A stretch of DNA of 64,000 nt from Dyadobacter sp. LHD-138 (lineage in GTDB: Bacteria > Bacteroidota > Bacteroidia > Cytophagales > Spirosomataceae): assembly GCF_030929615.1 (NCBI RefSeq), contig NZ_JAVFVU010000030.1, forward strand, positions 1 to 64,000, in the 5' to 3' direction. Position numbers and translations under genes: made by a program. Under the pieces are notes generated by a model. The model made no database searches. It saw only the letters and a list, made by a program, of their open reading frames with translations, and was not told the DNA's origin. Of this stretch, positions 26,859 to 35,661 are shown one piece after another; within the stretch, counting starts at the first letter, position 1; every line of letters begins with the position of its first letter.

Positions 26859-27686
26859 ATGTCACAAAAGCTTCCATTTCGTTTCGGTTCAGAAGTATAT
26901 ACCTGGTTTATGAGTAACAGTGGACAAACCCATCAGGGCCGTCTGGGACATATGATCGAGGTGATTGCCAAAGCAGGTTTTTCAGGAATTCAGCCCATTT
27001 TTACCTGGATGGGTGATTTGATCGATCCGACGCTACTTGAGGCAAAATTAAAGGAACAGGGAATTGAATTGGCCGCATTGGCCCTTGCCCTCGACTGGAA
27101 TGAAGCCGAAGAAACGGAACGCGAAAGAGAAGTAGCTGACCATGCGATCCGTGTTTTGCAGCGATTTCCCGGTGCGATTTTAAACACGGTTCAAATACCA
27201 ACGGGTCGCCATAATCTTGCTGAACGTCAGCAAAACCTGATCAATATTGTAAACAGGGTTTCCGCCAGAGCAGCCGAAAAAGGTGTTCCGTGCAGTTATC
27301 ATCCCAATTCGCCCCATTCGTCCATTATCCGTACCGAAGAGGATTACCGCATTGTACTGGAATCGCTTGATTCCAAAGTGACAGGCTGGACTCCGGATGT
27401 TGGCCATATCATCAACGGAGGGATGGATCCTTTGGCAAAAATGAAGGAATACCAGTCATTGATTAACCACGTACACTTCAAAGACTGGAACGGAGACCCG
27501 GAATTTGCTTTGATGGGGAAAGGGAAAGTTGATCTGCTGGGTGTTACGCAATGGCTTAAAGATGTTAACTACAAGGGCTGGATCATTTGTGAGGATGAAG
27601 GAGAAGAAGCATTGGAGGATCCGGATTTTGTAACATTACACGACGGAAAGTGGATTCAACAAGAATTAATTCCGGGTTTAAAATAG
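26859..27686 (+). CDS. Sugar phosphate isomerase/epimerase-like TIM barrel (IolE-like)
   Basis: The 275-residue protein is a second AP-endonuclease-2-type TIM barrel. Candidate metal-site residues are H148 (SYHPNSPHS), D180 (TPDVGHI), H206 (HVHFKDW) and E245 (ICEDEG). Compared with the epimerase two genes upstream, the first ligand Glu is a His. The VHFKDW motif is seen in inosose-dehydratase-like members. It could be a dehydratase, a lyase or an isomerase acting on a keto-sugar. The preceding intergenic region holds the solo palindromic repeat, and the next gene begins 24 bp downstream. Its paralogy to the neighbours suggests successive steps of one pathway. Confidence 0.82.
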   Translation: MSQKLPFRFGSEVYTWFMSNSGQTHQGRLGHMIEVIAKAGFSGIQPIFTWMGDLIDPTLLEAKLKEQGIELAALALALDWNEAEETEREREVADHAIRVLQRFPGAILNTVQIPTGRHNLAERQQNLINIVNRVSARAAEKGVPCSYHPNSPHSSIIRTEEDYRIVLESLDSKVTGWTPDVGHIINGGMDPLAKMKEYQSLINHVHFKDWNGDPEFALMGKGKVDLLGVTQWLKDVNYKGWIICEDEGEEALEDPDFVTLHDGKWIQQELIPGLK

Positions 27687-27709
27687 CGGTCCGCCGCGCG
27701 GTTTAAAAT

Positions 27710-28528
27710 ATGCCAACGATCAAAACCAACGGAATACAGCTGCATTATGAAGAGCGTGGTTCGGGGAATTCGCCGGATGACACGCCTTTATTGCTAATTA
27801 TGGGTATAACCGCACCGGGATCGGTGTGGAATGTTCACCTGGCCGACTGGCAGTTTCATTTCAGATGCATTGTTGGGGATAACCGTGGCGTAGGATTATC
27901 AGATAAGCCTTCGGGACCTTATTCTAGCGAGGAAATGGCGGATGACTATGCGGGTCTGCTGGATGCCATTCAGGTTGAAAAAGTACGTGTGGTAGGCTGC
28001 TCCATGGGCAGCACCATTGCGCAGCAGCTCGCAATCCGTCATCCGGACAAGGTGCAGTCCCTCGTACTGATGTGTCCTTGGGCACGCTGCGACAATTACG
28101 CCAAAGGATTATTTCAGCATATTATGAATGCCAAGGCCCGGTTCAGGCCGGAGGAATTTAGTTTGTATATCCAGCTGTTGATCTTTTCACAATCGAGCTG
28201 GGATAATGACGAAAAACATGCAGAGCTTGAAACAGGACGTAAACAGGATGGTGCAAATCCATTTCCGCAGCCCCTTCACGGGCTCGAAGGGCAGGCTGCA
28301 GCGTGCATCAATCACAATGCATTAGCGGATCTTGGGAAAATTGACAAACCAACGCTGGTGATTGGCGGAAGGCAGGATATTTTCACGCCGGTATGGATGG
28401 CTGAAGAAGTTGCCAATGGTATTCCGGGCGCTGAACTTTTCCTGTATGAAAATCTGGGACACGCATTTCATTTCGAAGACACAGCAGATTTTAATCCAAG
28501 AGTTCGCAATTGGTTGTTGGCTCATTAG
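27710..28528 (+). CDS. Alpha/beta hydrolase (lactonase/enol-lactonase-like)
   Basis: The 272-residue cytosolic enzyme has the alpha/beta hydrolase core: oxyanion region LLLIMGITAPGSVW, nucleophile S98 in VGCSMGS, acid in GGRQDIFTP and base in NLGHAFHFE. It resembles 3-oxoadipate enol-lactonase-like and aclacinomycin-methylesterase-like hydrolases. In this cluster the obvious possible job is opening a sugar lactone formed by the oxidoreductase; this is inference from context. It is 24 bp after the preceding gene and is followed by a weak terminator hairpin, so transcription may be partly reset here. Confidence 0.82.
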   Translation: MPTIKTNGIQLHYEERGSGNSPDDTPLLLIMGITAPGSVWNVHLADWQFHFRCIVGDNRGVGLSDKPSGPYSSEEMADDYAGLLDAIQVEKVRVVGCSMGSTIAQQLAIRHPDKVQSLVLMCPWARCDNYAKGLFQHIMNAKARFRPEEFSLYIQLLIFSQSSWDNDEKHAELETGRKQDGANPFPQPLHGLEGQAAACINHNALADLGKIDKPTLVIGGRQDIFTPVWMAEEVANGIPGAELFLYENLGHAFHFEDTADFNPRVRNWLLAH

Positions 28529-28558
28529 AGCCATTTTAATATAAAAAACGGGTCGTAC

Positions 28559-28581
28559 AAGGCTTGTTACAGCCTTTTTTT
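28559..28581 (+). terminator. Weak Rho-independent terminator
   Basis: Stem AAGGCT (28559-28564) pairs with AGCCTT (28571-28576), followed by seven T. A second short hairpin GGCTC-ATTA-GAGCC lies at 28519-28532. It may attenuate expression of the downstream half of the cluster. Confidence 0.55.
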
Positions 28582-28613
28582 ACTGAGATAATATTTTTAA
28601 TTAATAAAAGAAC

Positions 28614-29690
28614 ATGAAGGAAAGTGTGGCAATAAATCAGGACTGGAAAGACAAAGTATCCAATCATGCTCAAATTGGCGGCATCGAAACTTCGGTTCTT
28701 GACAATGGGGCAGGGCGAGGCACCAGAATCGCCTGGATAAACACTGGATCTGGTTTACGCTTCAAGATCGTGATTGACCGAGCGATGGATATTGCTGACG
28801 CTTTTTATAATGAACATAGTCTGGCCTGGTTAAGTCATGGCGGTGTTACTTATCCGCAGCCATTTTCGGATCAGGGAATCAACTGGCTGAAAACTTTTGG
28901 AGGCGGATTGCTTACCACCTGTGGATTGTCGCATGTCGGAGGACCTGAATCTGACGAACACGGAGCGCGCGGTTTGCATGGACAAATCAGCAATATACCT
29001 GCTGAAATTGTGTCAATCATTCAGCCGGATCCGAGAAGAGGCAATCTGGAAATGAGCATCACCGGAATCATCAGGGAGACCAGGCCCTTTGGACCCAGTC
29101 TGGAATTAAAGCGTACGATTTCGGCAACGCTAGGAAAGGCTGGTATTCGTATTCATGATGAAGTAATAAACAGAGGAAATACGCCCGCACCGCATATGTT
29201 GCTGTATCATTTCAACTTTGGCTGGCCGCTGGCTGACGAAGGTGCGGATATCGTCTGGAAAGGAAACTGGTATCCACGAAATGGTGAAGAAAACGCGAAG
29301 ATCTTCAAGCCGGGTAACAATTTTAAAAAATGTTTGGCTCCGTTGGAGGATCATTTAGGCGGAGGGGAAGAGGTGGTGTTGGTCGATATCGAAGCAGATA
29401 TTTTCGGGCACAGTGTGTGCGGGTTATCCAATCCTAAAATCGGTATTGCCGCTTTTTTGAAATTTAAAAAAGAACAATTGCCCTGGTTTGCTAACTGGCA
29501 GCATTGGGGGAAAGGAGAATATGTGACAGGTCTGGAACCAAGCACCCATCCGCTGACGGGACAGGCCAAAGCCAGAGAAGATGGCTCGCTGATATTTATT
29601 GAGCCGGGTGAAAGCAAGATTTACGAGCTGGAACTGGACATATTGCATGATGAGGAGACAATCAAGGAGTTTTTAATAGATTATAACTAA
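28614..29690 (+). CDS. DUF4432 aldose-1-epimerase-like protein
   Basis: The 358-residue cytosolic protein has the beta-sandwich fold of galactose mutarotase relatives in the DUF4432 subgroup. Supporting stretches are FKIVIDRAMDIADAFYN near residue 47, the GGGLLTTCGLSHVGGP loop at about 99-114, HGARGLHGQISNIPAE, and HMLLYHFNFGWPL around 190-202. In mutarotases a His and a Glu catalyse anomer exchange; histidines in LHG and LYHFNFG are candidates. DUF4432 members are often found with sugar isomerases and oxidoreductases. It probably handles the same sugar as its neighbours, either interconverting anomers or acting as an isomerase. Confidence 0.82.
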   Translation: MKESVAINQDWKDKVSNHAQIGGIETSVLDNGAGRGTRIAWINTGSGLRFKIVIDRAMDIADAFYNEHSLAWLSHGGVTYPQPFSDQGINWLKTFGGGLLTTCGLSHVGGPESDEHGARGLHGQISNIPAEIVSIIQPDPRRGNLEMSITGIIRETRPFGPSLELKRTISATLGKAGIRIHDEVINRGNTPAPHMLLYHFNFGWPLADEGADIVWKGNWYPRNGEENAKIFKPGNNFKKCLAPLEDHLGGGEEVVLVDIEADIFGHSVCGLSNPKIGIAAFLKFKKEQLPWFANWQHWGKGEYVTGLEPSTHPLTGQAKAREDGSLIFIEPGESKIYELELDILHDEETIKEFLIDYN

Positions 29691-29714
29691 ACCAATTTTT
29701 TTCAATATCAAACA

Positions 29715-30932
29715 ATGGGACTTTCAAGTATAGCAGAAAAGGCATTAGAACAGGGAAAAGGGATATTGCGTTTGGCTCCGACATGGGTGCCAAGGTCATT
29801 TTGTGTGCCTGGTCGTAGAATAAAACTACATCCGGACGATTATTATGTTTTAGGCGGAGAGCGTGGCGGTATTGATGAACGTTGGTTGTCTTCAACTACT
29901 CCGGCAGAGAACGGTCCGCTTACGGGCGAAAATGAAGGTTTGAGCCAGATCGTTTTTGAAGATGAGTCAGGTGTTCAAAAAGTGACATTGAGAGACGCAG
30001 TAAGTGAGCTGAAAGGTGAAATTATAGGTGATAGACTTTGGGATGAATATAAAAGCTGGCCAATGTATTCCAAGTTTTTTGATAACATGGGCCCATTGCC
30101 TCACCATATCCACCACAGAGATGAACACGCTGCGATGGTCGGTCAGAACGGAAAGCCGGAAGCATACTATTTCCCCCCGCAACTCAATAACCACGGCGGG
30201 GATTTTCCATACACATTCATTGGCATAGCTCCCGGTACCTCTAAAGAACAGATAAAGGAGTGTCTGATGAACTTCACCAAGGGTGACAATAAGATTACCA
30301 ACTACTCGCAGGCGTTTCGTTTGGAACCTGGAACAGGCTGGGATGTTCCTCCTGGCATGTTGCATGCGCCTGGCAGTTTGTGTACCTATGAACCTCAAAA
30401 AGCCTCTGATATTTTTGCAATGTATCAATCGCTTGTCAATGAAGCAGTTATTCCGGAAGAATTACTTTGGAAAGGAACGCCGAAAGACAGAGTCGGAGAT
30501 TACGACCTGTTAATGGAAGTGATCGACTGGGATTTGAATGTAAATCCTAATTTGATGGAAAAGCACTTCATGCGCCCTAAACCGGTAAAAGATGTTGAAG
30601 AGATGGCGGCAGAAGGATATAGTGAAAACTGGATTTGCTATAAAAACGAGGCTTACAGTGCCAAGGAGCTTACCGTTTTGCCAGGACAGACTGTTACCAT
30701 CAAAGATGCGGCCGCATACGGACTTATCGTGATGCAGGGCCATGGCAAATTTGGTGTTTGGGACATTGAAACACCAGCACTTATCCGATACGGCCAGCTT
30801 ACAAATGATGAGTTTTTTGTAAGTGAAAAAGCTGCGCAGGAAGGTGTTGTGATCAGCAATCCTTCTGCTAATGATCCGATTGTGATGTTGAAACACTTCG
30901 GTCCATTAAATCCGGATTTGATTATTGAATAA
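29715..30932 (+). CDS. Double-cupin, phosphomannose-isomerase-like protein
   Basis: The 405-residue protein carries two cupin barrels, like type I mannose-6-phosphate isomerases but with low similarity. The first metal site is seen as PHHIHHRDEHA at about 128-138, and a later wall of the site is WDVPPGMLHAPG (about 209-220). A C-terminal cupin runs from ELTVLPGQTV to about residue 360. It lacks an obvious nucleotide or second domain. A class of such proteins occurs in sugar-acid and keto-sugar catabolic clusters, often as isomerases. It starts at ATG 29715, 24 bp after the DUF4432 gene. The substrate is unknown. Confidence 0.78.
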   Translation: MGLSSIAEKALEQGKGILRLAPTWVPRSFCVPGRRIKLHPDDYYVLGGERGGIDERWLSSTTPAENGPLTGENEGLSQIVFEDESGVQKVTLRDAVSELKGEIIGDRLWDEYKSWPMYSKFFDNMGPLPHHIHHRDEHAAMVGQNGKPEAYYFPPQLNNHGGDFPYTFIGIAPGTSKEQIKECLMNFTKGDNKITNYSQAFRLEPGTGWDVPPGMLHAPGSLCTYEPQKASDIFAMYQSLVNEAVIPEELLWKGTPKDRVGDYDLLMEVIDWDLNVNPNLMEKHFMRPKPVKDVEEMAAEGYSENWICYKNEAYSAKELTVLPGQTVTIKDAAAYGLIVMQGHGKFGVWDIETPALIRYGQLTNDEFFVSEKAAQEGVVISNPSANDPIVMLKHFGPLNPDLIIE

Positions 30933-31079
30933 TCTTTTGGCTATTAGGAATTAGCTTTTAGTTTGAGGTATCAGACCAACTTGCTTATTGTCAGCCGTAA
31001 AGTTTGAAATATTTATTATTTTTTTTTGAATCAACTGTGAGTCAGTAGATTACAGTGAATCGCTAAAATTTACTAAACC

Positions 31080-32114
31080 ATGCCAGAAAATAATTATCCC
31101 AAGCTCCACAATGCCACATGGCCCGGTATTGTCGGTAAAGGTTCTGATTCGGAACCTGTCATTTCTTTTGATACGATGCTTGAAAAAACTGCCGCTGCTG
31201 AGGTAAACGGCGTGAAATTCGATGGTATCGATATCGGTCTTTTTGATCCTCATATCGATTTGGATATGAGTGATGATGGTATTAAAAAGTTGGTTGATAA
31301 AGTTGGCGGACTTAATCTTGAAATAGGTAGTCTGGTGGCTCCTATCTGGGGTGGCCCGGCAATGGGTAGTAAAGAGGAACGCGACGAATTTGTAAAACAG
31401 GTCGAGAAAGCAGCCATTTTTGGTCAGAAACTTAGAAATCTGGGTATTCGTCCAAACGGGATTATTCGTATCGACTCTGCAAGCAAGCCGGAGGCATGGG
31501 CTCTTGATCCTGTAAATAATACCAAACTGATCGCAGAAACTTTCAGAAGAGCTTGTGATGTAGCCGCGGAATACGGTGAAAAACTTGCTGCCGAAGGTGA
31601 AATTTGCTGGGGCGGTATGCAGAGCTGGAAAACAATGATCGATACGTTGGAAGCAGTGGATCGTCCGAATATTGGTTTTCAGGCTGATATGTCCCATACT
31701 TTCCTGTATCTGTTGGGATATAACCGTCCGGAGGATCGTGTTTTGCCTGTTGATTTTGAATGGAGCGATCGTGCTGCATTGGAAGCGGGTTTGAAAAAGA
31801 TGACGAGTGCTTTGCGTCCATGGACCATTGATTTCCACGTGGCTCAGAACGATGGTACGGTTCACGGAACGGGTTCCCATGATAAAACGGGCCGTCACTG
31901 TCTGGCAACGGATCCGAATGGAAAACTGGATATTACGCATGATGCAGGCTATTGGCTGCGGAATGAAAATGGCGAGCTTACCAAGGCTTTCCGTCATATC
32001 TGCTGGGACGGATGTATGTTCCCGAATTCGGTGATGACGGATCAGAAAACCTGGAATGATATTCTTGCGGCGTTGGTACGTGTACGCCAGGCGCACGGTT
32101 GGTACGAGGCATAA
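31080..32114 (+). CDS. Xylose-isomerase-like TIM-barrel enzyme
   Basis: The 344-residue cytosolic protein is the third TIM-barrel isomerase-like enzyme of the cluster and the largest. Candidate metal-site residues are E174 ([10 protein letters not shown]), D203 (GFQADMSH), H253 (DFHVAQNDG) and D310 (CWDGCMFP). The Q-A-D-M-S-H motif and the insertion [13 protein letters not shown] distinguish it from the two smaller relatives, so it probably has a different reaction. It starts at ATG 31080 after a 147-bp gap that contains a TAGC-rich patch. A long open frame on the opposite strand (31050-32255) is an antisense shadow. Confidence 0.82.
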   Translation: MPENNYPKLHNATWPGIVGKGSDSEPVISFDTMLEKTAAAEVNGVKFDGIDIGLFDPHIDLDMSDDGIKKLVDKVGGLNLEIGSLVAPIWGGPAMGSKEERDEFVKQVEKAAIFGQKLRNLGIRPNGIIRIDSASKPEAWALDPVNNTKLIAETFRRACDVAAEYGEKLAAEGEICWGGMQSWKTMIDTLEAVDRPNIGFQADMSHTFLYLLGYNRPEDRVLPVDFEWSDRAALEAGLKKMTSALRPWTIDFHVAQNDGTVHGTGSHDKTGRHCLATDPNGKLDITHDAGYWLRNENGELTKAFRHICWDGCMFPNSVMTDQKTWNDILAALVRVRQAHGWYEA

Positions 32115-32187
32115 AAAGATACCAGAGCAGGTTTTAGCTGCTGAAAGTATCGGGGTAACATTTGAACGAATAACGTATTTTAACATT

Positions 32188-33351
32188 ATGGCAAATAAAA
32201 AGGAACTAAGAATTGGATTGATCGGTACCGGATTAATGGGACGTACGCACTCCAATGGATATAACAGAATTGATAACTTTTTCCCTGAACTGGAATACAG
32301 ACCTGTGCTGAAAGCGGTTTGTTCGCGTAATGCGAAGAAGGTTCAGGAGTTTGCGGATCAGTGGGGGTATGAATCCGTTGAGACAGACTGGCGGGCTTTA
32401 ATCGCACGGGATGATATCGATGCAGTGGATATTTGTACCCCAAATGACACGCATGCAGAAATTGCGATTGCTGCTGCGGCGGCTGGCAAAATGATTTTGT
32501 GTGAAAAACCATTGGCAAGAACTTTGGCAGAAGCCCAGACCATGGTGGATGCTATTGAAAAGGCTGGAGTGAAAAACACGGTTTGGTATAACTATCGTCG
32601 TGTGCCTGCGGTGACACTTGCCAAACAAATCGTTGATTCAGGGAAATTAGGCCGTATTTTCCATTACCGTGCGAATTTCCTTCAGGACTGGACGATCAAT
32701 CCGGATGTGCCGCAGGGTGGCGCAGCTACTTGGCGCTTGGATGCTGAGGCCGCCGGTTCCGGTGTAACGGGCGATCTGCTCGCGCATTGTATTGATACGG
32801 CGATGTGGATTAATGGTGGAATTAAGGATGTATCAGCCGTAACGGAGACTTTTATTAAGGAGCGGGTACATCAGGAGAGTGGTCAGGTGCAGAAAGTGGG
32901 TATTGATGATGCCTGCATTTTTCATTGCCACTTTGACAATGGTTCACTAGGGCTATTTGAGTCGACGCGTTATGCACGTGGGCACAAGGCGCTTTATACT
33001 TTTGAGATCAATGGTGAACATGCGTCCATTCGCTGGGATTTGCATGATTTGAACCGTCTCGAATTCTTTGATCATTCGGATGAATCAATCGTTCGCGGAT
33101 GGAGGTCTATTCTGGTAACGGATAGTGATCAGCCATACATGAAAAGATGGTGGATTCCGGGAACGAGTATCGGTTATGAGCATTCGTTTATACATCAGGT
33201 AGCTGATTTCTTTGAAAGTCTGCAAACCGGAAAGGATTGTAGTCCGACTTTCAGAGATGCTTTGGAAACTCAGAAGGTTTGTGAGGCCGTGCTGGATTCG
33301 GCGGCTTCCAAGAGCTGGAAAGATACGGGCGTTGAATGGGCTGGGGGCTGA
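32188..33351 (+). CDS. Gfo/Idh/MocA family NAD(P)-dependent oxidoreductase
   Basis: The 387-residue enzyme starts at ATG 32188; an open frame extends 132 bases upstream but overlaps the previous gene and lacks similarity. The Rossmann motif is [17 protein letters not shown] at about residues 9-25. The family EKP motif (CEKPLART) carries the catalytic lysine, and HCIDTAMW is the C-terminal domain site helix. Members oxidise or reduce hydroxyls of sugars, inositols and glycosides, including C3 oxidation to 3-keto-sugars. With a DUF1080 hydrolase and several epimerase-like barrels nearby, a keto-sugar route is likely. It is the last enzyme gene before the mobile element. Confidence 0.9.
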   Translation: MANKKELRIGLIGTGLMGRTHSNGYNRIDNFFPELEYRPVLKAVCSRNAKKVQEFADQWGYESVETDWRALIARDDIDAVDICTPNDTHAEIAIAAAAAGKMILCEKPLARTLAEAQTMVDAIEKAGVKNTVWYNYRRVPAVTLAKQIVDSGKLGRIFHYRANFLQDWTINPDVPQGGAATWRLDAEAAGSGVTGDLLAHCIDTAMWINGGIKDVSAVTETFIKERVHQESGQVQKVGIDDACIFHCHFDNGSLGLFESTRYARGHKALYTFEINGEHASIRWDLHDLNRLEFFDHSDESIVRGWRSILVTDSDQPYMKRWWIPGTSIGYEHSFIHQVADFFESLQTGKDCSPTFRDALETQKVCEAVLDSAASKSWKDTGVEWAGG

Positions 33352-33364
33352 TTTGAACTAGGAA

Positions 33365-33462
33365 ATAGGGCGTTGCCCTATTCTAAAATATTAACCCTTT
33401 CAGGGTGTGTTTGCACCGATACCCTGAAAGGGTCAATATCTTAGGATGGGGCATCGCCCTAT
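33365..33462. repeat. 98-bp imperfect palindrome at the transposase 5' side
   Basis: Arm 33365-33406 and arm 33421-33462 are inverted copies, identical at 37 of 42 positions, around a 14-nt loop. Each arm has an outer GGGC-N-GCCC hairpin, an AT-rich spacer (CTAAAATATT / AATATCTTAG) and an inner CCCTTTCAGGG hairpin. This arrangement equals two head-to-head REP units. Counting was done by hand. Confidence 0.8.
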
Positions 33463-33547
33463 CACACTATCACACCGGATGTTGTTGATATTGTTAACAA
33501 CCAATCCAAAAAATACCACACACTATAAGCCCCCGGGCACCAATAAA

Positions 33548-34000
33548 ATGTCACAATCCTTATCAAAAATCTGTACACACATCGTGTTCAGCACCAAATA
33601 TCGTCAGCCTTTGATCGACGAAAAAATCGAAAATGAGCTCCATCGTTATCTGGGCGGAATATGTAAAAAGTTTGAGTGCCTGCCGATTAAAGTCGGAGGT
33701 CATGTTGATCACGTTCATATTCTTTGTGTTTTATCAAGAAAGATAACGGTGATGAAATTGCTGGAAGAGGTGAAAAAAACTTCTTCGAAATGGATCAAGA
33801 CGAAAGGGAATGAATACGCGAATTTCTATTGGCAGGAGGGTTACGGGATTTTTTCTGTAAATCCTTATGAACTGCAGGTGGTGATCAAATACATTGAGAA
33901 CCAGAAAATGCACCACGAAAACCGGACTTTTCAGGATGAATACCGCGGGTTTCTAAAAAAATATAATGTTGAATATGATGAACGGTATGTTTGGGATTGA
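33548..34000 (+). CDS. IS200-like / REP-associated Y1 transposase (TnpA-REP)
   Basis: The 150-residue single-domain HUH transposase starts at ATG 33548; an open frame extends upstream to 33446 through the palindrome but is not coding-like. The catalytic parts are present: the metal-binding HVH (H55, H57 in VDHVHILC) and the nucleophile tyrosine Y115 (IKYIENQKMHH). The N-terminus SKICTHIVFSTKYRQPLI is typical of transposases in this family. It appears intact. Such enzymes cut and rejoin single-stranded DNA at hairpin ends; those of REP-associated type often act in trans on dispersed repeats rather than moving themselves. Confidence 0.92.
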   Translation: MSQSLSKICTHIVFSTKYRQPLIDEKIENELHRYLGGICKKFECLPIKVGGHVDHVHILCVLSRKITVMKLLEEVKKTSSKWIKTKGNEYANFYWQEGYGIFSVNPYELQVVIKYIENQKMHHENRTFQDEYRGFLKKYNVEYDERYVWD

Positions 34001-34036
34001 TATCGGGAATTGTAATCGCAATCATAATCGTAATGA

Positions 34037-34087
34037 GCATAAGGCGGTGCCGGTGCCTTATGCTGAGATATGGCGCCCTTTCAGGGC
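34037..34087. repeat. Twin hairpins at the transposase 3' side
   Basis: The first hairpin is GCATAAGGC (34037-34045) with GCCTTATGC (34055-34063), a perfect 9-bp stem. The second is GCCC-TTTCA-GGGC within 34075-34087. Between them lies GAGATATGG, echoing the AATATC/ATATT spacer of the left repeats. The second hairpin ends 15 bp before the ATG of the ABC ATPase, so it may fold within that gene's leader. Confidence 0.7.
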
Positions 34088-34102
34088 TTGTTTTACTTTG
34101 TT

Positions 34103-35596
34103 ATGAGTGACATTATTCTTCATATAGCGGGTCTTTCGAAATCCTATTCCGGGATTAAGGCATTGGATCATGTACAGCTTACCCTAAAAAAAGGAGAGGT
34201 TCACGCGCTGATGGGTGAAAACGGGGCCGGGAAATCGACCTTTATGAAAATATTGGTAGGTTTGGTCAAGCCTGACTCCGGTGAAATCGTTTTGGAAGGA
34301 AAACGTTTGGAGCATAACGATGTCAACGCTATTCTGAAAAAGGGGATTTCAATGATCCATCAGGAAATTCTGATTATTCCGGAACTTACGGTTGCGCAAA
34401 ATATTTTTCTGGGCAGGGAAAAAGAGATCACAGGATCGAGAACGGGCTGGCTTAATGACGAGAATATCGTAGCAAAAGCGACTTCTTTGTTACAAGAAAT
34501 GGGTGTTGATATCGCAGCTGATATCAGGATGAGATATCTAAGCGTTGCCCAAATGCAGATGGTAGAAATAGCCAAAGCCATTTCCAATGATGCCAAAGTG
34601 ATCATTATGGATGAACCCACATCCGCTATTTCGGACAAAGAAGTTGCGACACTTTTCAGGATCATCAGAGAACTGAAAAACAAAGGTGTTGCCATCATTT
34701 ATATTTCGCACAAGATGGACGAGATATTTGAGATTGCAGATACGATTACCGTGTTGCGTGATGGAAAATATATCGCCACTAAAAAGGCAGCGGAGCTTGA
34801 TAATGGCAGTCTGATCGCGATGATGGTGGGTCGTGAAATTGATAAAATGTTTCCGGAGCCAGTCGCCGAAAAGGGGAAAGTCGTTCTCGGTGTTAAAAAT
34901 TTAAGCAAAAAAGGTAAGTTTTCGGATATCAGTTTCGAAGTTCATGCGGGAGAAATTCTTGGAATTTCGGGATTAATGGGAGCCGGGCGAACCGAAATTG
35001 CCCAGGCCATTTATGGATTGGCACCAGCCGATAGCGGTATCGTGCAGATTAATGGTCAGGAAGTTTTTATAAAATCGCCGAGGGACGCTGTGAATTTTGG
35101 CATCGGCTATGTAAGCGAAGACCGTAAAAGTTTGGGTTTTATTCCTGAGTTATCGGTTAAGCAAAACGTGACGCTGGCCAGTTTATCTGAACATCGTCGC
35201 GGGATTTTTATCAGCAATGAAAGTGAGGATAAAGCGGCGAACAGAATAATTGCCGATCTTAAAATAAAAACGTCAGGAGGCGGTCAGAAAGTGACACATT
35301 TAAGCGGCGGAAACCAGCAAAAGGTCGTGATCGGGAAGGTATTGTTGTCATCTCCTCAGGTTATTATCCTGGATGAACCAACCCGCGGCGTTGACGTTGG
35401 TGCTAAATTCGAGATATATAAGCTGATCAGTAATCTAACCGCCAATGGTATAGCCGTTATCATGATATCGTCGGAGTTACCCGAAATCTTGGGCATGAGT
35501 GACCGGATTATGGTTTTGTCAAAAGGCATACAGACGGCAATGCTTACCCGGCAGGAAGCAACACAGGAGCTGATTATGAAATATTCAGTGCAATAG
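34103..35596 (+). CDS. Ribose-type sugar ABC importer, tandem ATPase subunit (RbsA-like)
   Basis: The 497-residue protein has two fused ABC ATPase domains. The first has Walker A GENGAGKST (near 40), signature LSVAQMQMVEIAKAI and Walker B VIIMDEPTSA. The second has the degenerate Walker A GLMGAGRTE usual in this family, signature LSGGNQQKVVIGK and Walker B VIILDEPTRGVDVG. This layout is specific to carbohydrate uptake 2 (CUT2) importers for monosaccharides such as ribose, xylose, galactose, inositol or autoinducer-2. It starts at ATG 34103; the open frame from 34070 reads through the repeat. It forms an importer with the two genes that follow. Confidence 0.95.
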   Translation: MSDIILHIAGLSKSYSGIKALDHVQLTLKKGEVHALMGENGAGKSTFMKILVGLVKPDSGEIVLEGKRLEHNDVNAILKKGISMIHQEILIIPELTVAQNIFLGREKEITGSRTGWLNDENIVAKATSLLQEMGVDIAADIRMRYLSVAQMQMVEIAKAISNDAKVIIMDEPTSAISDKEVATLFRIIRELKNKGVAIIYISHKMDEIFEIADTITVLRDGKYIATKKAAELDNGSLIAMMVGREIDKMFPEPVAEKGKVVLGVKNLSKKGKFSDISFEVHAGEILGISGLMGAGRTEIAQAIYGLAPADSGIVQINGQEVFIKSPRDAVNFGIGYVSEDRKSLGFIPELSVKQNVTLASLSEHRRGIFISNESEDKAANRIIADLKIKTSGGGQKVTHLSGGNQQKVVIGKVLLSSPQVIILDEPTRGVDVGAKFEIYKLISNLTANGIAVIMISSELPEILGMSDRIMVLSKGIQTAMLTRQEATQELIMKYSVQ

Positions 35597-35661
35597 AAAT
35601 GGTCGGTTTTGGCCTTTAAAATAGCAGAACATTAAGGGATACATTTTCAAAAATACTAATA

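Larger units (their letters stand above)
33365..34087 (+). mobile_element. IS200/REP-associated Y1 transposase element with flanking palindromes
   Basis: A single-ORF element consists of a long imperfect palindrome (33365-33462), a Y1 HUH transposase gene (33548-34000) and two hairpins (34037-34063 and 34075-34087). The 3' hairpin core CCCTTTCAGGG is shared with the inner arm of the left palindrome (33395-33405 and 33422-33432). Its compact single-gene layout fits IS200 or REP-associated (RAYT) elements, which move as single strands and do not make target duplications. It is inserted exactly between the oxidoreductase gene and the ABC transporter genes. The outer limits are defined by the repeats and are approximate. 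Confidence 0.7.

Noticed and set aside
31050-32255. 401-codon open frame on the minus strand opposite the TIM-barrel isomerase gene
   Set aside because: It is fully antisense to a gene with clear family motifs, has no recognisable domain and has unusual composition; a long frame of this kind arises from codon bias of the sense gene.
33365-33462. Palindromic repeats as a CRISPR array
   Set aside because: The repeats are inverted rather than direct, irregularly spaced and have no spacers or cas genes.
33446-33547. N-terminal extension of the transposase
   Set aside because: It reads through the arm of the palindromic repeat; the family N-terminus begins at ATG 33548.
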